Below, piece after piece: positions 42,866-54,391 of a stretch of 64,000 nucleotides of DNA. The notes below the pieces were generated by a model that worked only from the letters and a program-made list of their open reading frames with translations, did not search any database and had not been told where the DNA came from. Origin of the DNA: Isochrysis galbana (lineage: Eukaryota > Haptophyta > Isochrysidales > Isochrysidaceae); NCBI GenBank assembly GCA_018136815.1, contig CM030933.1:4206341-4270340 (forward strand), given 5' to 3'. Position numbers and translations under genes: made by a program. Position 1 is the stretch's first letter. Every line of letters starts with the position of its first letter.

Positions 42866-44128
42866 CTAGTGCTTGGCTGTGGCACGCGCACTAGAGAGCA
42901 TGACCGCCACATGGTCGTTGCTTGGAGCAAGTCGAAGGGCCTCCTCAAGGGCCCACAAGGCCCGCGCTCGGTTTTGCCGTTGCTCCTCACTAGTCTCACT
43001 TTCGCCATTGGCTATGCGCGCTGCGTCAGCCATTTCTACAAGCTCTAGAAGTGCCTGACCGAGCCCAGAGTGGGCACTCTCTGTCAATTTGTTCGACCCT
43101 AATCTGATTGCCTCCTCGAACCCGTCGGCGGCGGCAGCCAAAACCTCGGACCGATATGCAGACCCTGAGCTTCGTGGGATACGAAGGGCAGCCGCCAAAA
43201 ATCTCGCAGCGCGTTGTGTGGAGTAATGTGCATGTGGGATGTACGCGGCTGAGAAGAGCCAGACAACTAGGATATAACGCAGGCCGCGAGTGATGCTTGC
43301 TCCGCCGTGACGCAGACTGGCCGGGTGGAGAATGAGGTGTCCCATCTCCCGACGAAGAACGCCGTCAGAATGCCCTGGAGACTTGCTCATTTGCAGCGTT
43401 TCGATGAAGGTGCCACCGCCACCATACTCATGCAACCCATTGAGCGGGATGATCCCTGTGAGAAGTGGCGCGTCACGATGCAAGCCAAGGCGCGTTTGGC
43501 CGGCGGAGGCATTGTACTTGACGATGCTAGCAGCAGAGCAGCGTAACTCTTGCAACGTCAGTCCAGTATTGGGGAAGGCTTGCACAACAGCCGGGTAGAT
43601 GATATTCTTAAGACTTTGGTCAAGCCATGCGGACGCCAGAGGAAGTTCGCGCACTGGCTGGAATGTGGATGCGTTTGTGCAGTACGCGGCAATGGGCGAG
43701 GCGCCACGCCAGGAGGCCGACGCCTCAGCCTCATCAATCAAAGCTCGGCAGTCATCCATCGTGAACAGCGGTGAGCGTGAGGCGCGCGCCGCATCGGCGT
43801 GTCCAAATCGTGCAGGTGGCACGCTATCCAGCACGCCGGAGCGGAATGACCCAGTGGGGCCAAACTCGAACGCGTCCCACTCTATGCTCTCCCGCGGCGG
43901 AGCAGGTGGCACCTCGCCGAAGTGGAAGAAGCGCTTCTCGCTGGCCTCAACCTCCTCGCGGTGGAGCTGCTCGTTCTCGCGTAGAACATCGGCCTCGTCA
44001 CGCACTAGCGCGTGCAATGCACTTCGCGCGCTTGCGCGCGAGCCCCAGCGCGGAACGAGCAGCCCGACCACGCCGAGCGGCCAGCCGGTGGTCAGCGCGG
44101 CGGCAGCAGCGGCGAGCGCCGCGCTCAT
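42866..44128 (-). CDS. 2-oxoglutarate/Fe(II)-dependent oxygenase (prolyl-4-hydroxylase-like)
   Basis: A single exon of 420 aa; the in-frame ATG at 44128 follows a GTG. Residues ~1-20 form a hydrophobic segment (SAALAAAAAALTTGWPLGVV) that reads as signal or anchor. The double-stranded beta-helix core is clear: H-R-D iron ligands (RLGLHRDAPLLTGIIPLN), YGGGGTFIETL, the distal His in LHPASLRHGGASITRG, and Arg for 2-oxoglutarate in GLRYILVVWLF. These are the features of prolyl 4-hydroxylases and related Fe(II) oxygenases, which hydroxylate proteins or small molecules. The C-terminal ~110 residues form helical, TPR-like repeats (AADGFEEAIRLGSNKLTESA; RALWALEEALRLAPSNDHVA). The substrate is unknown. 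Confidence 0.85.
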   Translation of the reverse strand: MSAALAAAAAALTTGWPLGVVGLLVPRWGSRASARSALHALVRDEADVLRENEQLHREEVEASEKRFFHFGEVPPAPPRESIEWDAFEFGPTGSFRSGVLDSVPPARFGHADAARASRSPLFTMDDCRALIDEAEASASWRGASPIAAYCTNASTFQPVRELPLASAWLDQSLKNIIYPAVVQAFPNTGLTLQELRCSAASIVKYNASAGQTRLGLHRDAPLLTGIIPLNGLHEYGGGGTFIETLQMSKSPGHSDGVLRREMGHLILHPASLRHGGASITRGLRYILVVWLFSAAYIPHAHYSTQRAARFLAAALRIPRSSGSAYRSEVLAAAADGFEEAIRLGSNKLTESAHSGLGQALLELVEMADAARIANGESETSEEQRQNRARALWALEEALRLAPSNDHVAVMLSSARATAKH

Positions 44129-44226
44129 CGCCACGCCCGGACGGGGGGAGGGGGTCCAAATTTGTTCTCGAGGGTCTAGTCTACTTTACTTTTAAGACGA
44201 GTAGGCTTGAGCGCTTAGGTGCTGAG

Positions 44227-44228
<2 letters not shown>

Positions 44229-44299
<71 letters not shown>
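44229..44299. repeat. (GT)n microsatellite, about 35 units
   Basis: A perfect GT run, upstream of the oxygenase start. VCVC frames across it are artefacts. Confidence 0.98.
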
Positions 44300-44301
<2 letters not shown>

Positions 44302-45120
44302 CGAGGCTAGCTGCGCGCGGCGGCGAGGAAAGGAGCGAAGGGGCGCCTCCCCCCGCGGAGGGGCTACCTTTCCTTTTCTCCGGTCCTCGCGCGCGTCGCT
44401 GCTCCGTTGGCGTTCAATTGCGTAAACTAAATCTCATTGTCTACGATCGGGTTGGAAAAAATAACCTTTGAAGATGCCAACTAAAGTACTCGGGTACTCC
44501 TATGGTCCTATGGGGAGATGCACAGTAGGAGAGAGAAGCTGTCCGAGGGAGTTTTATAGTACAAATGGTGTCCGTAGTGTCCGTGTGCCACAGGAACCGA
44601 AGGCCCATCTGCCGTTTGAATGGTCGACTGTCCCCCGCGCCGCCCCTGCACAGGAATAACGTTAGAACATTCTAACCGCCACCCACCCACTCCACCTTAC
44701 CTGAAAATAGTCGCCGCTTCCCCTCTCTCTCCTCCTTTCCTTTCTCCTCTTCTCCTTTTCACCGTTTTGTGTACTTTTATCCATGTACGACAATCTCGAT
44801 ATTCTACGAGGGAAGAAAGGAGGATGTCTCTCTCGTTAGTGTTGGCGCCTGCTCTCTTCTCTTCTTCCGCCCCCCAACCCCCCCTCCACACCCAGTCTTT
44901 CTCTCCTCGCCTGCTCTTCTTTCGTCTCGTCAGTCGCGTTTTTATTGATGAATCACACGGTTCCTTGAAGTACTCTTGAGATCCGTCCACAAGGGAGGAA
45001 GAGGTAAAGGACAGAGACACGGCGAGAGAGCGGAGAAAGTAGAGAGAAGGGAGAAAGTAGAGATAAGGGAAGGGGGGTATGGCGCCTCTGACTCTAACCT
45101 TCACAGAGCACACCTGAGAG

Positions 45121-45160
<40 letters not shown>

Positions 45161-45302
45161 GAGAGAGAGAGGTAGAGAGAGAGAGAGAGAGCGAGAGAAA
45201 GAGAGAGAGGGGGGGGGGGGGGGGGAGAGAGGGAGTGAGAGGGAGAGGGAGGGGGAGAGAGAGAGAGGAGGGAGGGAGGGAGGGAGGGAGGGACGACCGC
45301 GC
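44300..45302. other. Intergenic with purine repeats, 5' of the lipase gene
   Basis: 45119-45215 is a (GA)n run with an internal G run (45209-45226), and 45270-45292 is a (GGGA)n run ending just before the lipase ATG. 44690-44760 is CT-rich. No gene was recognised. Confidence 0.55.
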
Positions 45303-48300
45303 ATGATGGGTGTACCCGGGCGCCCACGGTCCGAGAAGGCCTCGGTGCCGCCGGGATGCGCGCCGGCGCTTGTCGCTGCATACGAGTTGTGCTCGGCCGA
45401 CGTGATGCACGCCGCCTCGAGGCCGCTTCACGAGGTCCGCAGCGCGGCCGCGCACGGCGTCGCCTTTGCGGCCACCGCTCAGACGTGGCAGCTCTGTCTG
45501 CTCGCCTTTGTCCTCTTCTCGCTCCTGCGACAGCACTCGCGCTGGCTCGTGTGGACCGCACTTGCCGCTTTCTTCCTTGCTGGGCAGCTCTTCTTCGTCT
45601 TCTGGCAGATGTTGATGACAGCATCTTCAGTACTACTCGTCAGCTTGATCCACATTGCCGCCAAGGTCTACTACGTGTGGAGCTCGACGTGGCGTTGGTA
45701 CCGGGGCGGTGCCATCGCTCGGCGTTTTGTGCTGCGACGTCAACTACGTGCAGCGACTTCATGGACTGCCTGGTAAGGCCCACCGAGCATATTCGAAGCG
45801 CCCACGTGCTGCGTGATGAGCGGGACCCAGTCCTGTGTACAAGTGCGTATTGCCTCATCTATGGCTGCCTTGCTTAGGTCGAATGCAGCGCGCGAACTGG
45901 ACGACCTTGACGGTAAGGCGGAATGGCGGGCTGAGCCACCGGCTCACGGGGAGCGAATTGCTGCAGCCACAGCGCAGCTGCGTGCGGCTCGGGAGGCGTG
46001 TGATGCGGGAGCACTCATGCAAACGCTGGGCTCGATGATGACACGAAACTTTGAAGGCATCAACGCTCCTCATTTGCACTCGGAGTGTCGAGTGGGCACC
46101 AAACTCGCGATTGAGGCCTACATGGATGAGCTATGTGAGTTGCAGCGCCCCAATGAAGGCATCCATTCCGCGTAGGTTGATCAACTGGCGTTGTGGCTTT
46201 TGCTGCTAGCAACTGGCGCGACGACCCACATCAATGAAGCTGTTTGGCAGACGCGACTGAGATCTACTTGCCTGGTTGCCTGCTCCGCCCTTGCGCTTGC
46301 TTGGTCACCTCCATAGCCTAATACGTTCCACTGCCCATCCCCGGTTTCCAGCCGCTTCGATCGCTTGGCTCGCTGCTGCGCCATGCTCGCACGTCTCGTA
46401 CCGCGAACGCCTGCAGCTCTTCGACCGCTTTTCCGTCTGTGTTGGACATACGGCCCTTTGTCTCTCCGGAGGAGGTGTGCCACCAGCTCAGTCTCCCGGT
46501 GCATGGGCCATCTCTAAGCACCTTGTCGTGGGGACGCAGGCTCGCTCGCCATGTACCACATGGGCGTAGTCCTCGCTTTGATTGAGGGGGGCGCCCTTCC
46601 GTCCATCGTCTCCGGCACGTCGGGTGGCGCCATTGTGGCGGGCGTCCTCGCAATCCATACCGACGAGGAGATGCGAAATGACATCATCAAACCTGACATC
46701 GCGGTGAGTCGGATTTCCATCGTTTGGGTTGAGCTTCCGTAATGGCCTCAAACACATCTGTATTGATATGTATTGATTACGCTGGAGATTTCCACTTTCT
46801 CCCACGGTCTCCTTGGTGACAGTGCTCAGGACTAGAGGTCCTCTGGCTGCCGGTATCCGGTGAGATCTCAACAGTGGTGCACGCCAACTGATTGGTTGCC
46901 TGCTTTTCGTCCCGCCTCGTAGGTTCGCTACCTTCCCGACCGCTGGTTTCCGCCCTTGCCGCAACAACTGTATAACTACCTTAAATTGGGTTGCCTCGTC
47001 GATAACGAGGCTTTCGAAAGTTGCACGAAGCGATATTACGGGGATATGACATTCGAGGAGGCATTCCGGCGAACGGGGCGCGTAGTCAACATCAACATCT
47101 CATCTTCTTCAAGAGTGCGTGCACCCGGATGGAGTCCATATCTGAAACGCCCCGTTGCACCCTAGCTTGTAAGAGCGACAAGCCCCTCGTCACCTCATGT
47201 TTGCTTCTCGCTCACTCTTCAGGAGAGTGGTCCTCGTGGCGCCCTTCTCTTGAATGCCCTCACCACACCTCACGTTCTCGTTCGATCGGCCGTGCACGCT
47301 TCTTGCTGTCTACCAACGGTGATGAAGCCGACGACTCTGTTGGCGAAAGATCCCGATGGCAATATTGTCCCTTTTCACGGTGGCGGTGGGTCAGCCGACG
47401 GTGTTCACGGACACCAGTACATGGATGGAAGCTTCACGGCGGATATCCCGCGGGACCGACTCACAGAGCTCTTCCACGTCACACAAACGGTTGTGTCGCA
47501 GGTGAGGATCGCAGCAGCATCGGGCAGCTTGTGGTGTTCGCACCCCCCACCAAGCGCCTTCTGACTAAAAGGTGCTCAACGATTCCCTACCTTATCCCAC
47601 TATAAGGTTAACCCTCACGTCGTACTCACGATGAGCAAGCACCGCGGCTCGGGCTTCAGTCTCTTTCATCGCCTCGAATCGGCGCTATCAGCTGACGTAC
47701 TTCATAGGCTCCAAATACTCGCTAAACTGCGGCTTTTGTGAGATATCCCCGCGCGCAATGCACTGACATTGGCGGCTCCGCACCCGTTCGATGGTGTGGT
47801 GCCGAGAGCACTCTTTTCGCAATCTTTCATCGGCGTACTTCTCATCTGATCTCCTCGCCCATCCCGGCGCGCAGGCCTGCCATGTACGGCCACGACATCA
47901 AGTCCATTGCATTGAAGCAAAAGTATACCGGTGACGTGACGATTCTACCAAAGATCGGTGGACCACAAGCAGTCCTACGCATGGTCCAAAACCCAGAGCC
48001 CCACGTCATGGCTGCGTACATCCACGAGGGCCGCGCGGCTGCCCTCAGCAAGCTATCGCACGTCCGTCACTTACTACGAGTCGAACAGAGCCTTGAAAAC
48101 GCCACCCGGCTATGCTCCGCCCTGGTCGCCTCTCTAGGCTCGCCCACGTCGCCAGTGCGCACACCAGCTTGGGGCATCCCACGGAATCACTCGCGCTCAC
48201 AGTTGCTGCGAATGCGCGATGAGGCCTGTCGCGCTATCGATCGAGAGGCAGGGTGTGCCGGCGCCTTCAAGTCTGCTCGTCCGCAAACCCGAAGACAACA

Positions 48301-49048
48301 AGCGATGTCACAAGCCGCCTTGGATCGGCTCATCGCTGCAGCCGAAGCCGGGGAGCTTACTCACCCCAACGCTCGGACTGCCGCCATCGAGGCGTATCCC
48401 GCACTACTCTCACGCTTATCGACGCAATCCCAGCAACTCCAACAGGCAGAGGAGAGGGCGACGGCGCTTCAGCTACGAGTGGACCAGCTCGCGGAGGTCC
48501 TCTCTCAGGTTGGAGCCGCAGCGAAAGAGGCAGTTGGCAACATTTCAGGAGCCGTCATGGACGGCATGGCGTCTCCTCCTTTCGTCTCTTTGCCCCTTGC
48601 AGCACCAAGCGCTTCTACGTCTAGCCCCAACGGCGACCGTAAGCCTGAGCATGGCGGCCGAAATGGCGCTGTTGAACGTGTTGTGTCATCCCCCGGCGTG
48701 GCTCGCTTCCCACCTATTGCGCTTTCTTGTAACAGTGCAAAGGATCGCGTTGGCATCCCCGGACTCGAGGGGGTGAATCTCCCGAGGTCTCCTCGCTCCC
48801 CTCCACCAAAACTTTCTCTCCCAGCCTTCTCAGCTCCACGTGGGCTTCTGTCGGATCTAGGACTAAAACCCGTCTGGGCATGCGACGGCGCGATACCGTC
48901 GCCCATTGCTGAAGCCGAGCGGGCCTCTTTGGAAGACATGTCAATGCTTCTTTCGCCTCGAAGCAGTGACACAAGAAGCATCGACACACCTCGCAGTGAG
49001 AACGAGGCAACTAGGGATAGCACCGCAAATTCTGAATGGGTGCGGTGA
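45303..49048 (+). CDS. Patatin-domain triacylglycerol lipase (SDP1/TGL type)
   Basis: Eight exons: 45303-45772, 45878-46134, 46352-46474, 46540-46703, 46923-47114, 47223-47501, 47607-47737 and 47875-49048. All have GT-AG borders and matching phases, giving 929 aa. Residues ~60-120 hold two hydrophobic segments. The DUF3336 region follows (SNAARELDDLDGKAEWR), then the patatin domain: oxyanion LSGGGSLAMYHMGVV, nucleophile GTSGGA, RVVNINIS, LTTPHVLVRSAVHASCCLP and catalytic Asp in YMDGSF, then FHVTQTVVSQVNPHVV. This is the catalytic Ser-Asp dyad of seed-oil SDP1 and yeast Tgl3-5, which hydrolyse stored triacylglycerol on lipid droplets. The ~330-residue tail has a coiled coil (QQLQQAEERATALQLRVDQL) and Ser/Pro-rich disorder ending at 49048. 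Confidence 0.93.
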
Positions 49049-49427
49049 GACGATGAGAGGTGCGAACCATGTGATGTCCAACAACTTTGAGGGGACGCGA
49101 AACGAAGACTGAATGGATGCTGTAAGGCGAGGGAGGGCTCGCCCATACATTTCTAGCGGAACTTGCGAGATCTTGCTCCTGTTGCTCGTCGCTATCGGGC
49201 TATGCGTTGCCTCACCTATAGGTCATCCAATTAAGATCTGTCGTCAGCTAGGCGTCGTCCCATCTCTATGTCTATAGGGTTAAAATCATGGAGCCTCTCA
49301 CGCCTTTATTAAGACTGAGACTAGCCCCAATCATAGGGGTCAATGGGGAAGCGTCGAACCTACCTTTAAACGTAGGTAGTAAGCGCGTCAATGATAGTCA
49401 ATAATCATAAGAGAAGTTAAAAGCTGA
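49049..49427. other. 3' flank of the lipase gene
   Basis: No feature was recognised apart from AT-richer sequence (49380-49425) next to the foldback element. Confidence 0.4.
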
Positions 49428-50697
49428 GGGAAAACCCAGTGAGGCGGACCGACCTACATCGGGCGACTCACCAGGAAAAAGCACCGAGGGGGAGGGGGGG
49501 GGGCGCTCTCGCGCCAACCAAGAGGAACGGCCCTTACGAGCAGCTCGCGCCGTGAGCGGTCCTCGAGAAATAAATGAGTGCGACTCGAGTAGCCTGCGCC
49601 ACCTGGGACCTGGGATACTCTCCTCGCCATTCGGCCACTCCCTTCTCGTCTCCCTCCTGTCGCCAGCCGCCCCTCACCCGTTGCGCTAACGCAAGCAAGG
49701 CCCATTTCTCACCGCATTCCATGGGGGGGGGGGGGGTGCAAACAACTATATCAGTAAGCAACGGATAGGGTCATGGAGCGCGCGCCGCCTCCCTCCCTCG
49801 CTACCGCTGCCCTCGCCGCGATGGACGAGGCCTTGATGGGCTCGCTGCCACCGCCAGCTGGGGAGTTAGTTAGAATGGGAGCCGGAGCCGGGGGTCTGCG
49901 TGGGGGGAGATTGGAAGGGGTGCATAGGTGATGGGTGTATGCAAACCTACTTTTATAAGTGGGGGTCAATGGGGGCCTCGCGCCCCCCTCTCTCCATCGC
50001 GGACACCCCCCGGGGTGGGCCCGTACAATCAACCTCAGCCCCTGCCCTTTGGCAGGGGCTGGGCAATCAACACTCTGGCCCAGACGCCTAGTGGGCGCGG
50101 GCCGAGACTCGCACTCCCACGCCCAGCATGGGCTTGCCCTCGAGCTGACTCCCCCCCCTCCCCTGGTCGCCAGGCAGACAGAGGCCACTGGGAGGCTCCA
50201 ATGGCCAGTGTGGCAAGCGTGGGAGAGGCAGGGGGGGCCAGGGGCTGAGCCCCAGCCTCCACTGCCCCCTAAGCTGCCCTTGCTGGCCCTCTGGGAGCTC
50301 CCAAAGGCCCTCTGAGAGCAGGCCGTGGCGCGCCGCATGGCGACGCGCCGCAGGGAGAGGGGTGGAGGAGAAAGAATGGAGAGAGGGAGAGGGGGGGATT
50401 TGCGATTTGCACCCCCCCCCGATGGAGTGCGGTAAGAAACGGGCCCCGTTTGCGTTAGCAAACGGGCGAAGGGGGGCGGCTGGCGACAGGAGGGGGAGAA
50501 GAAGGGAGTGGCTCAAGACGTCCCTGTGGCAGATATCGGGGGGGCGCAGTCATTTATTTCTTCGAGGACTGCTCGCGGCGCGAGCTGTAAGGGCCGTTCT
50601 GCTTCTCGACGAGAGGTCCCCCCCCCCCCCCCCCCGGTGCTTTTCCCCGGTGGGTCGCCCGACGTAGGTCGGACCGCCCCACTGGGTTTTCCCCCAT
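49428..50697. mobile_element. Foldback element with ~310-bp inverted arms
   Basis: The left arm 49428-49745 and the right arm 50390-50697 are inverted copies. They share GGGAAAACCCAGTG, CCGACCTAC, AACGGCCCTTAC, CTCCTGTCGCCAGCC and an inner poly-G edge, with scattered differences. The 640-bp core contains a rearranged piece of repeat B (50080-50365). 50704-50775, just outside the right arm, repeats core sequence from 49862-49945 (GAATGGGAGCCGG, GGGGGGAGATT). No transposase or target duplication was found. Frames inside are incidental. Confidence 0.75.
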
Positions 50698-50939
50698 TGT
50701 AACTTGTGGGGAGTTATAATGGGAGCCGGGGGTTTGCGAGGGGGGAGATTTGTAGGGATGCATATGTGTATGAGGCGGCTTGCCTTCATTTGGTCTCCTT
50801 TCCCTCAGGGTTTCTTCCCCCCCATGTGGGGACTCTCACCCTACCATGAGCCCCCCCGCGAGCACCCCGAAGGAGAGGCCCTCCGAGCGCGCTCCTTGCC
50901 GAGTCAGGTGTTTCGTTACAGGTCCTTAGATTAGAAATT

Positions 50940-51266
50940 TCACGAACAACTTTGCCGGTATATTGTTGAGAGAGAGGCTACCCATATTGGAATTAGTAGC
51001 AGCCATAATATTGAGTGGCTGGCTCCGCGCGGCTTATGTTTGGTCCATCCAACCATCGAGAGTAAAGTCCCATCCATCAAGGCCATCAAAGCCGCAATGT
51101 CATGGTTGGCGACGCGCGGTCCCGGGTTGACCCCAACCGGCGGCGGCGGACTGATGCTGTCCAATGCTTCCGCCATAACCTGCATGGCAGATTTATAAGT
51201 GCCATATGGCGGAAAGAGAGGTGTGATGAATTTTTTAAAGTTATCGTCCATTTTTTTATTATCCAT
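50940..51266 (-). CDS. Small AT-rich membrane-protein frame of unknown origin
   Basis: A 108-aa frame from an ATG at 51266: MDNKKMDDNFKKFITPLFPP ... SAMQVMAEALDSI ... then a hydrophobic C-terminal helix (ILWLLLIPIWVASL). An overlapping frame starting at 51315 (MSTNGMVADDVIRKRLQWII) uses another phase. Composition is clearly more AT-rich than flanking genes. It is not recognised. It may be a remnant of a virus-like or transposon gene, since short, densely packed frames of this kind occur elsewhere in the window (62344-62796). Confidence 0.3.
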   Translation of the reverse strand: MDNKKMDDNFKKFITPLFPPYGTYKSAMQVMAEALDSISPPPPVGVNPGPRVANHDIAALMALMDGTLLSMVGWTKHKPRGASHSILWLLLIPIWVASLSTIYRQSCS

Positions 51267-51629
51267 TGCAATCGCTTGCGTATTACATCATCAGCCACCA
51301 TTCCATTTGTAGACATGGTTGAGCACTGTGATGTGGGTGCCTTTGCTCAAATACTAGAAGATTTTTTTTGTACCGGTGCATCGCGTATTTGGAAACGAGG
51401 GGTACCAAATGAAGGCAAACGACCTGTCGCGCAACCGCGGCGATCACATTGGATACAGATCGCAGCGAGGTATCCTTGCAATCGAAGAAATCTTGCTGTT
51501 GAGCGTGGACCTTCTAGACGTTTCTATCGAAACCAATGGAGGAGAAGACCAAAAACCAACGGGACCAAGGGCTTTCATGCAACTTGCATCAAGGGGAAAG
51601 ATAACCCAAAACCAAAGCAGCGAATCTAA

Positions 51630-51990
51630 ATCAATCTCCAAGGGGAGATGGCAAACCAAGGACCAAGGAGAAAGATTCCCTCACCCAAGCAGCGAACCTA
51701 AATCGATCTCCAAGGGGAGATGGCAAACCAAACCTGATTGCCCCCAGAAGCAGGTAAAGAAACGCGGGGAGATAGCGAATTAAACCTTTTGCGAGGCGCC
51801 TGGGAGGAAGAAAGGTGGGGGAACTTCCCTTCCCTTCGAGAGAAAGAGAGAGGGCGCTCCAGAACCCTAGATCCTAGGCGTCCACGCGAAGTTTTTGACC
51901 GAGAACGAGAACGAGAGAATTATAACGATGAATACCGAACGAAGAGAAGAGAGAAGCCTAGCGAGAGTCGATTCGCGAATGCGACACTGT
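51630..51990 (+). repeat. Dispersed repeat C, copy 1
   Basis: 51761-51990 matches 58947-59190 in the same orientation with few differences (GATAGCG, TTAAACCT, GCGAGGCGCCT, TTCGAGAGAAAGAG, GAGAACGAGAACGAGAGAAT). 51630-51740 holds two copies of a CGAAYCTAAATCRATCTCCA-type unit plus AGGGGAGATGGCAAACCA. The latter is also found inverted at 27375-27420. Class unknown. The remainder to 52472 has no recognised gene. Confidence 0.8.
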
Positions 51991-52472
51991 GCCTCAGTGG
52001 TGGAGGGGGGTTCAGTACGAGCGAGGGCGCCAGAGTGCAGGCGAATGCATGCGGCGCGCGTCGCGCGCCCAGCGAGTGTCTAGACAAGGTGGTTGACTGC
52101 TCAGCCCCTGCCAAAGGGCAAGGACTGAGGATGGTCGTGCAGGCCCACCCAAGGGGTGTCCGCGATTGAGAGAGGGGGGCGCGAGGCCCCCATTGCCCAT
52201 TGCCATTTGCCTCCTGCTAATAAAAGTAGTAGTAGTTGATTTTGAGGCTGAGGGTTGAAGAAGATCCAGGTGACGCGTAGATTGCTTGTCGCAGTTTCTC
52301 TGCTCTATGGTGGCAAGACACTTAGCGCGACAGGCACTACTGAATACGTATGAAAACTGAATACGCACGCATAACAAGAATAACAAGAACAACAAAACAC
52401 GGGAAATGTGCACAAGTGTACAAGGTATGTAAGGCCCGCAAAGCGATGCCGGTCTAGGCTCAAATCTAGGGC

Positions 52473-54391
52473 TCAACCACCAGCTGTAGGGACGGAACGC
52501 AATCGCTTTTTGAACGGGTTTAGCATAGATTTCATATCAGCGGAACCTGTTTTGCTCATCAAGCCATGGTACAAGCAGTCCTGTTCCTTTGCGAGCAGGT
52601 GATGAAGCGCCTGTAGCTGATGTTTGTCAAGCTGTGCACCTGAAGCAGCCATCGCCTCGTTGAGCTGGTCGCACGTAATAGTCTGAGGGAGCGGTACCCC
52701 GGGCGCGCCCTCGTATGCCGACTGCGCCGTCCCAAGTGTGCCGTTTTGTCGAAGCGCAAAATAGGCGTGATCGAGGCCAGCGAGCGCATGCTGCAACGCG
52801 GCTGTCTCAACGAGCTGCAGGCGCTGCTTGCCATGAAAGGTACGCACCGAGGATGTAAATACAGATAAGAGCAATGCAGATACACTAGTAGTCATACCCG
52901 CCACGAGCCAAAACATGTGCGGAACCTCCTCAAGACCCGAGTGGAGGTTCATCCCGAAAAAGCCGCCCGTAACAGCAGCAACCGCAAGCGAAAGCGAGCC
53001 CATTTGCAGAAGCACTTCGAGGCGCATGATACGATTGCGTTCGTTGCGCAGCTTGAGCTCCTCGAGAGTGCGGTGGGCCTGGGCAAGTGAAGTGTACGAG
53101 GGGTGGAGGGGGCTTAGCGTTTGTGAGGGGTGCGAGTGCTGATGGGGTGAGTACAAAGGCTAAAAGGAGTACGATTCAGGGTCAAGGATAGATGGCGCGC
53201 CTGAACTGTCGACTTGACGCCCAGAATGCGATCATCTAGGTCAGCATATTGCGTTGATGCAGCCTCAAGCATAAGCTCAACTTCCGAATGGTCGTCTGTT
53301 GGTCGAGCAGCTCTTCGACGAGCTCGATGCGATAGATAGAGAGCTGCCATGTCCTCGTCAGACTTGAGTAAGGCCTCGAGGGAAGTTTCGGCTCGCTTCA
53401 CCTATCCAGGGGTAGAAGAAAACTCACAGGTGCCCAAAGCTCCAGCATGCCTAAACCTTACCACATTGAGCACCCAAGCTTAGCGCATGCGTCTGAGGCA
53501 CTGTACGGCATAAAGTGCGAGTGCCCGATGGCTTTGGGGTAGAGCTTACTCCCCACAAACGCGATGAACAACAAGCTTGCGCACCTCTAGCTCCAGAGCG
53601 GAGAGCGCGTCAGAAAGGGTGATAAGCTGATAAAGGGCTCTCTCTCTCGACTCCGCCTGGCCATCGGCAGCTAGGGAGAGCATAACCAGCCCATGGCTGT
53701 AGGAGACATCTTGTGCTCGAGCTTGGAGAGCTCGAGACATCCGTTGAGAGATACGCGTGAAGCGCTCCTGGAGGCACACGGAGAGAGTAGGATCGGATCG
53801 CGGCGCGCTCATCTGAAGCAGCAGCACGCATGGATGCTCAAGGGATAGCATGTGACGTCCAGCGCATAAGCGGCGCGCCTGCTTCCGTTGCAGGTCTTCT
53901 CTCAAAACTGCATCTAGAACCCGTAGCTCGAATGGCAATGGGAACTGGAGGAGCCCATCGTAGAGATAGCCCGCAAAATCCCCGGCTGACGTCGACGGCC
54001 GGTGGACGGCACGCTTGATCTCGCCCTCTAGCACCTGTGCCGCGAGCGAGGCGAAGCAGCGGCTGTGCCCCGCGCCGCTCGCATCGGAACCTCCATTGTC
54101 CGCGATGAGCACGACGCGATCGTGCGTGACAATCCCAGTGAAGGGCGGGAAGCGGAAGAGAAAGTAGTCGCTGCGAACGGCGAGATTGATGTTACGTGTG
54201 GCAAGGAGCCGCAGATCCCGCGGCATCAGGTTGAACTTGCGAGCCAGCTCGCCACCCGAGCAGTGGAACTGCTCGCTTTGGCCATCGACGCTGATCTGGA
54301 TCGCCTTGATCGGCCGGCGCGCAGATGAGGAGTGCCGCTCGAACGCGGCAAGAAGCGGGCGCAGCGGGCTTCGTAGCAGCATCGAGCGCAT
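52473..54391 (-). CDS. MRS2: MRS2/LPE10-type magnesium channel, mitochondrial
   Basis: Three exons, 53585-54391, 53201-53401 and 52473-53078, give 537 aa. The N-terminus is Arg/Ser-rich and fits a mitochondrial presequence (MRSMLLRSPLRPLLAAFERH). The large soluble domain carries PRDLRLLATRN, LPFELRVLDAVL and LLKSDEDMAALYL. The pore signature GMN follows in VTGGFFGMNLHSGLEE, ahead of the second helix (FWLVAGMTTSVSALLLSVF). MRS2 forms a pentameric channel admitting Mg2+ to the matrix. Exon 2 ends CAG and the intron starts GCGCGC, a GC-AG intron. This choice restores the family spacing to GMN, whereas an upstream GT would delete six residues. A ~130-residue C-terminal tail is longer than usual and unrecognised. 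Confidence 0.93.

Noticed and set aside
53201-53220. GT donor after GGC (ILG) in MRS2 exon 2
   Set aside because: It would shorten the spacing to the GMN motif by six residues relative to the family. The GC donor keeps it.
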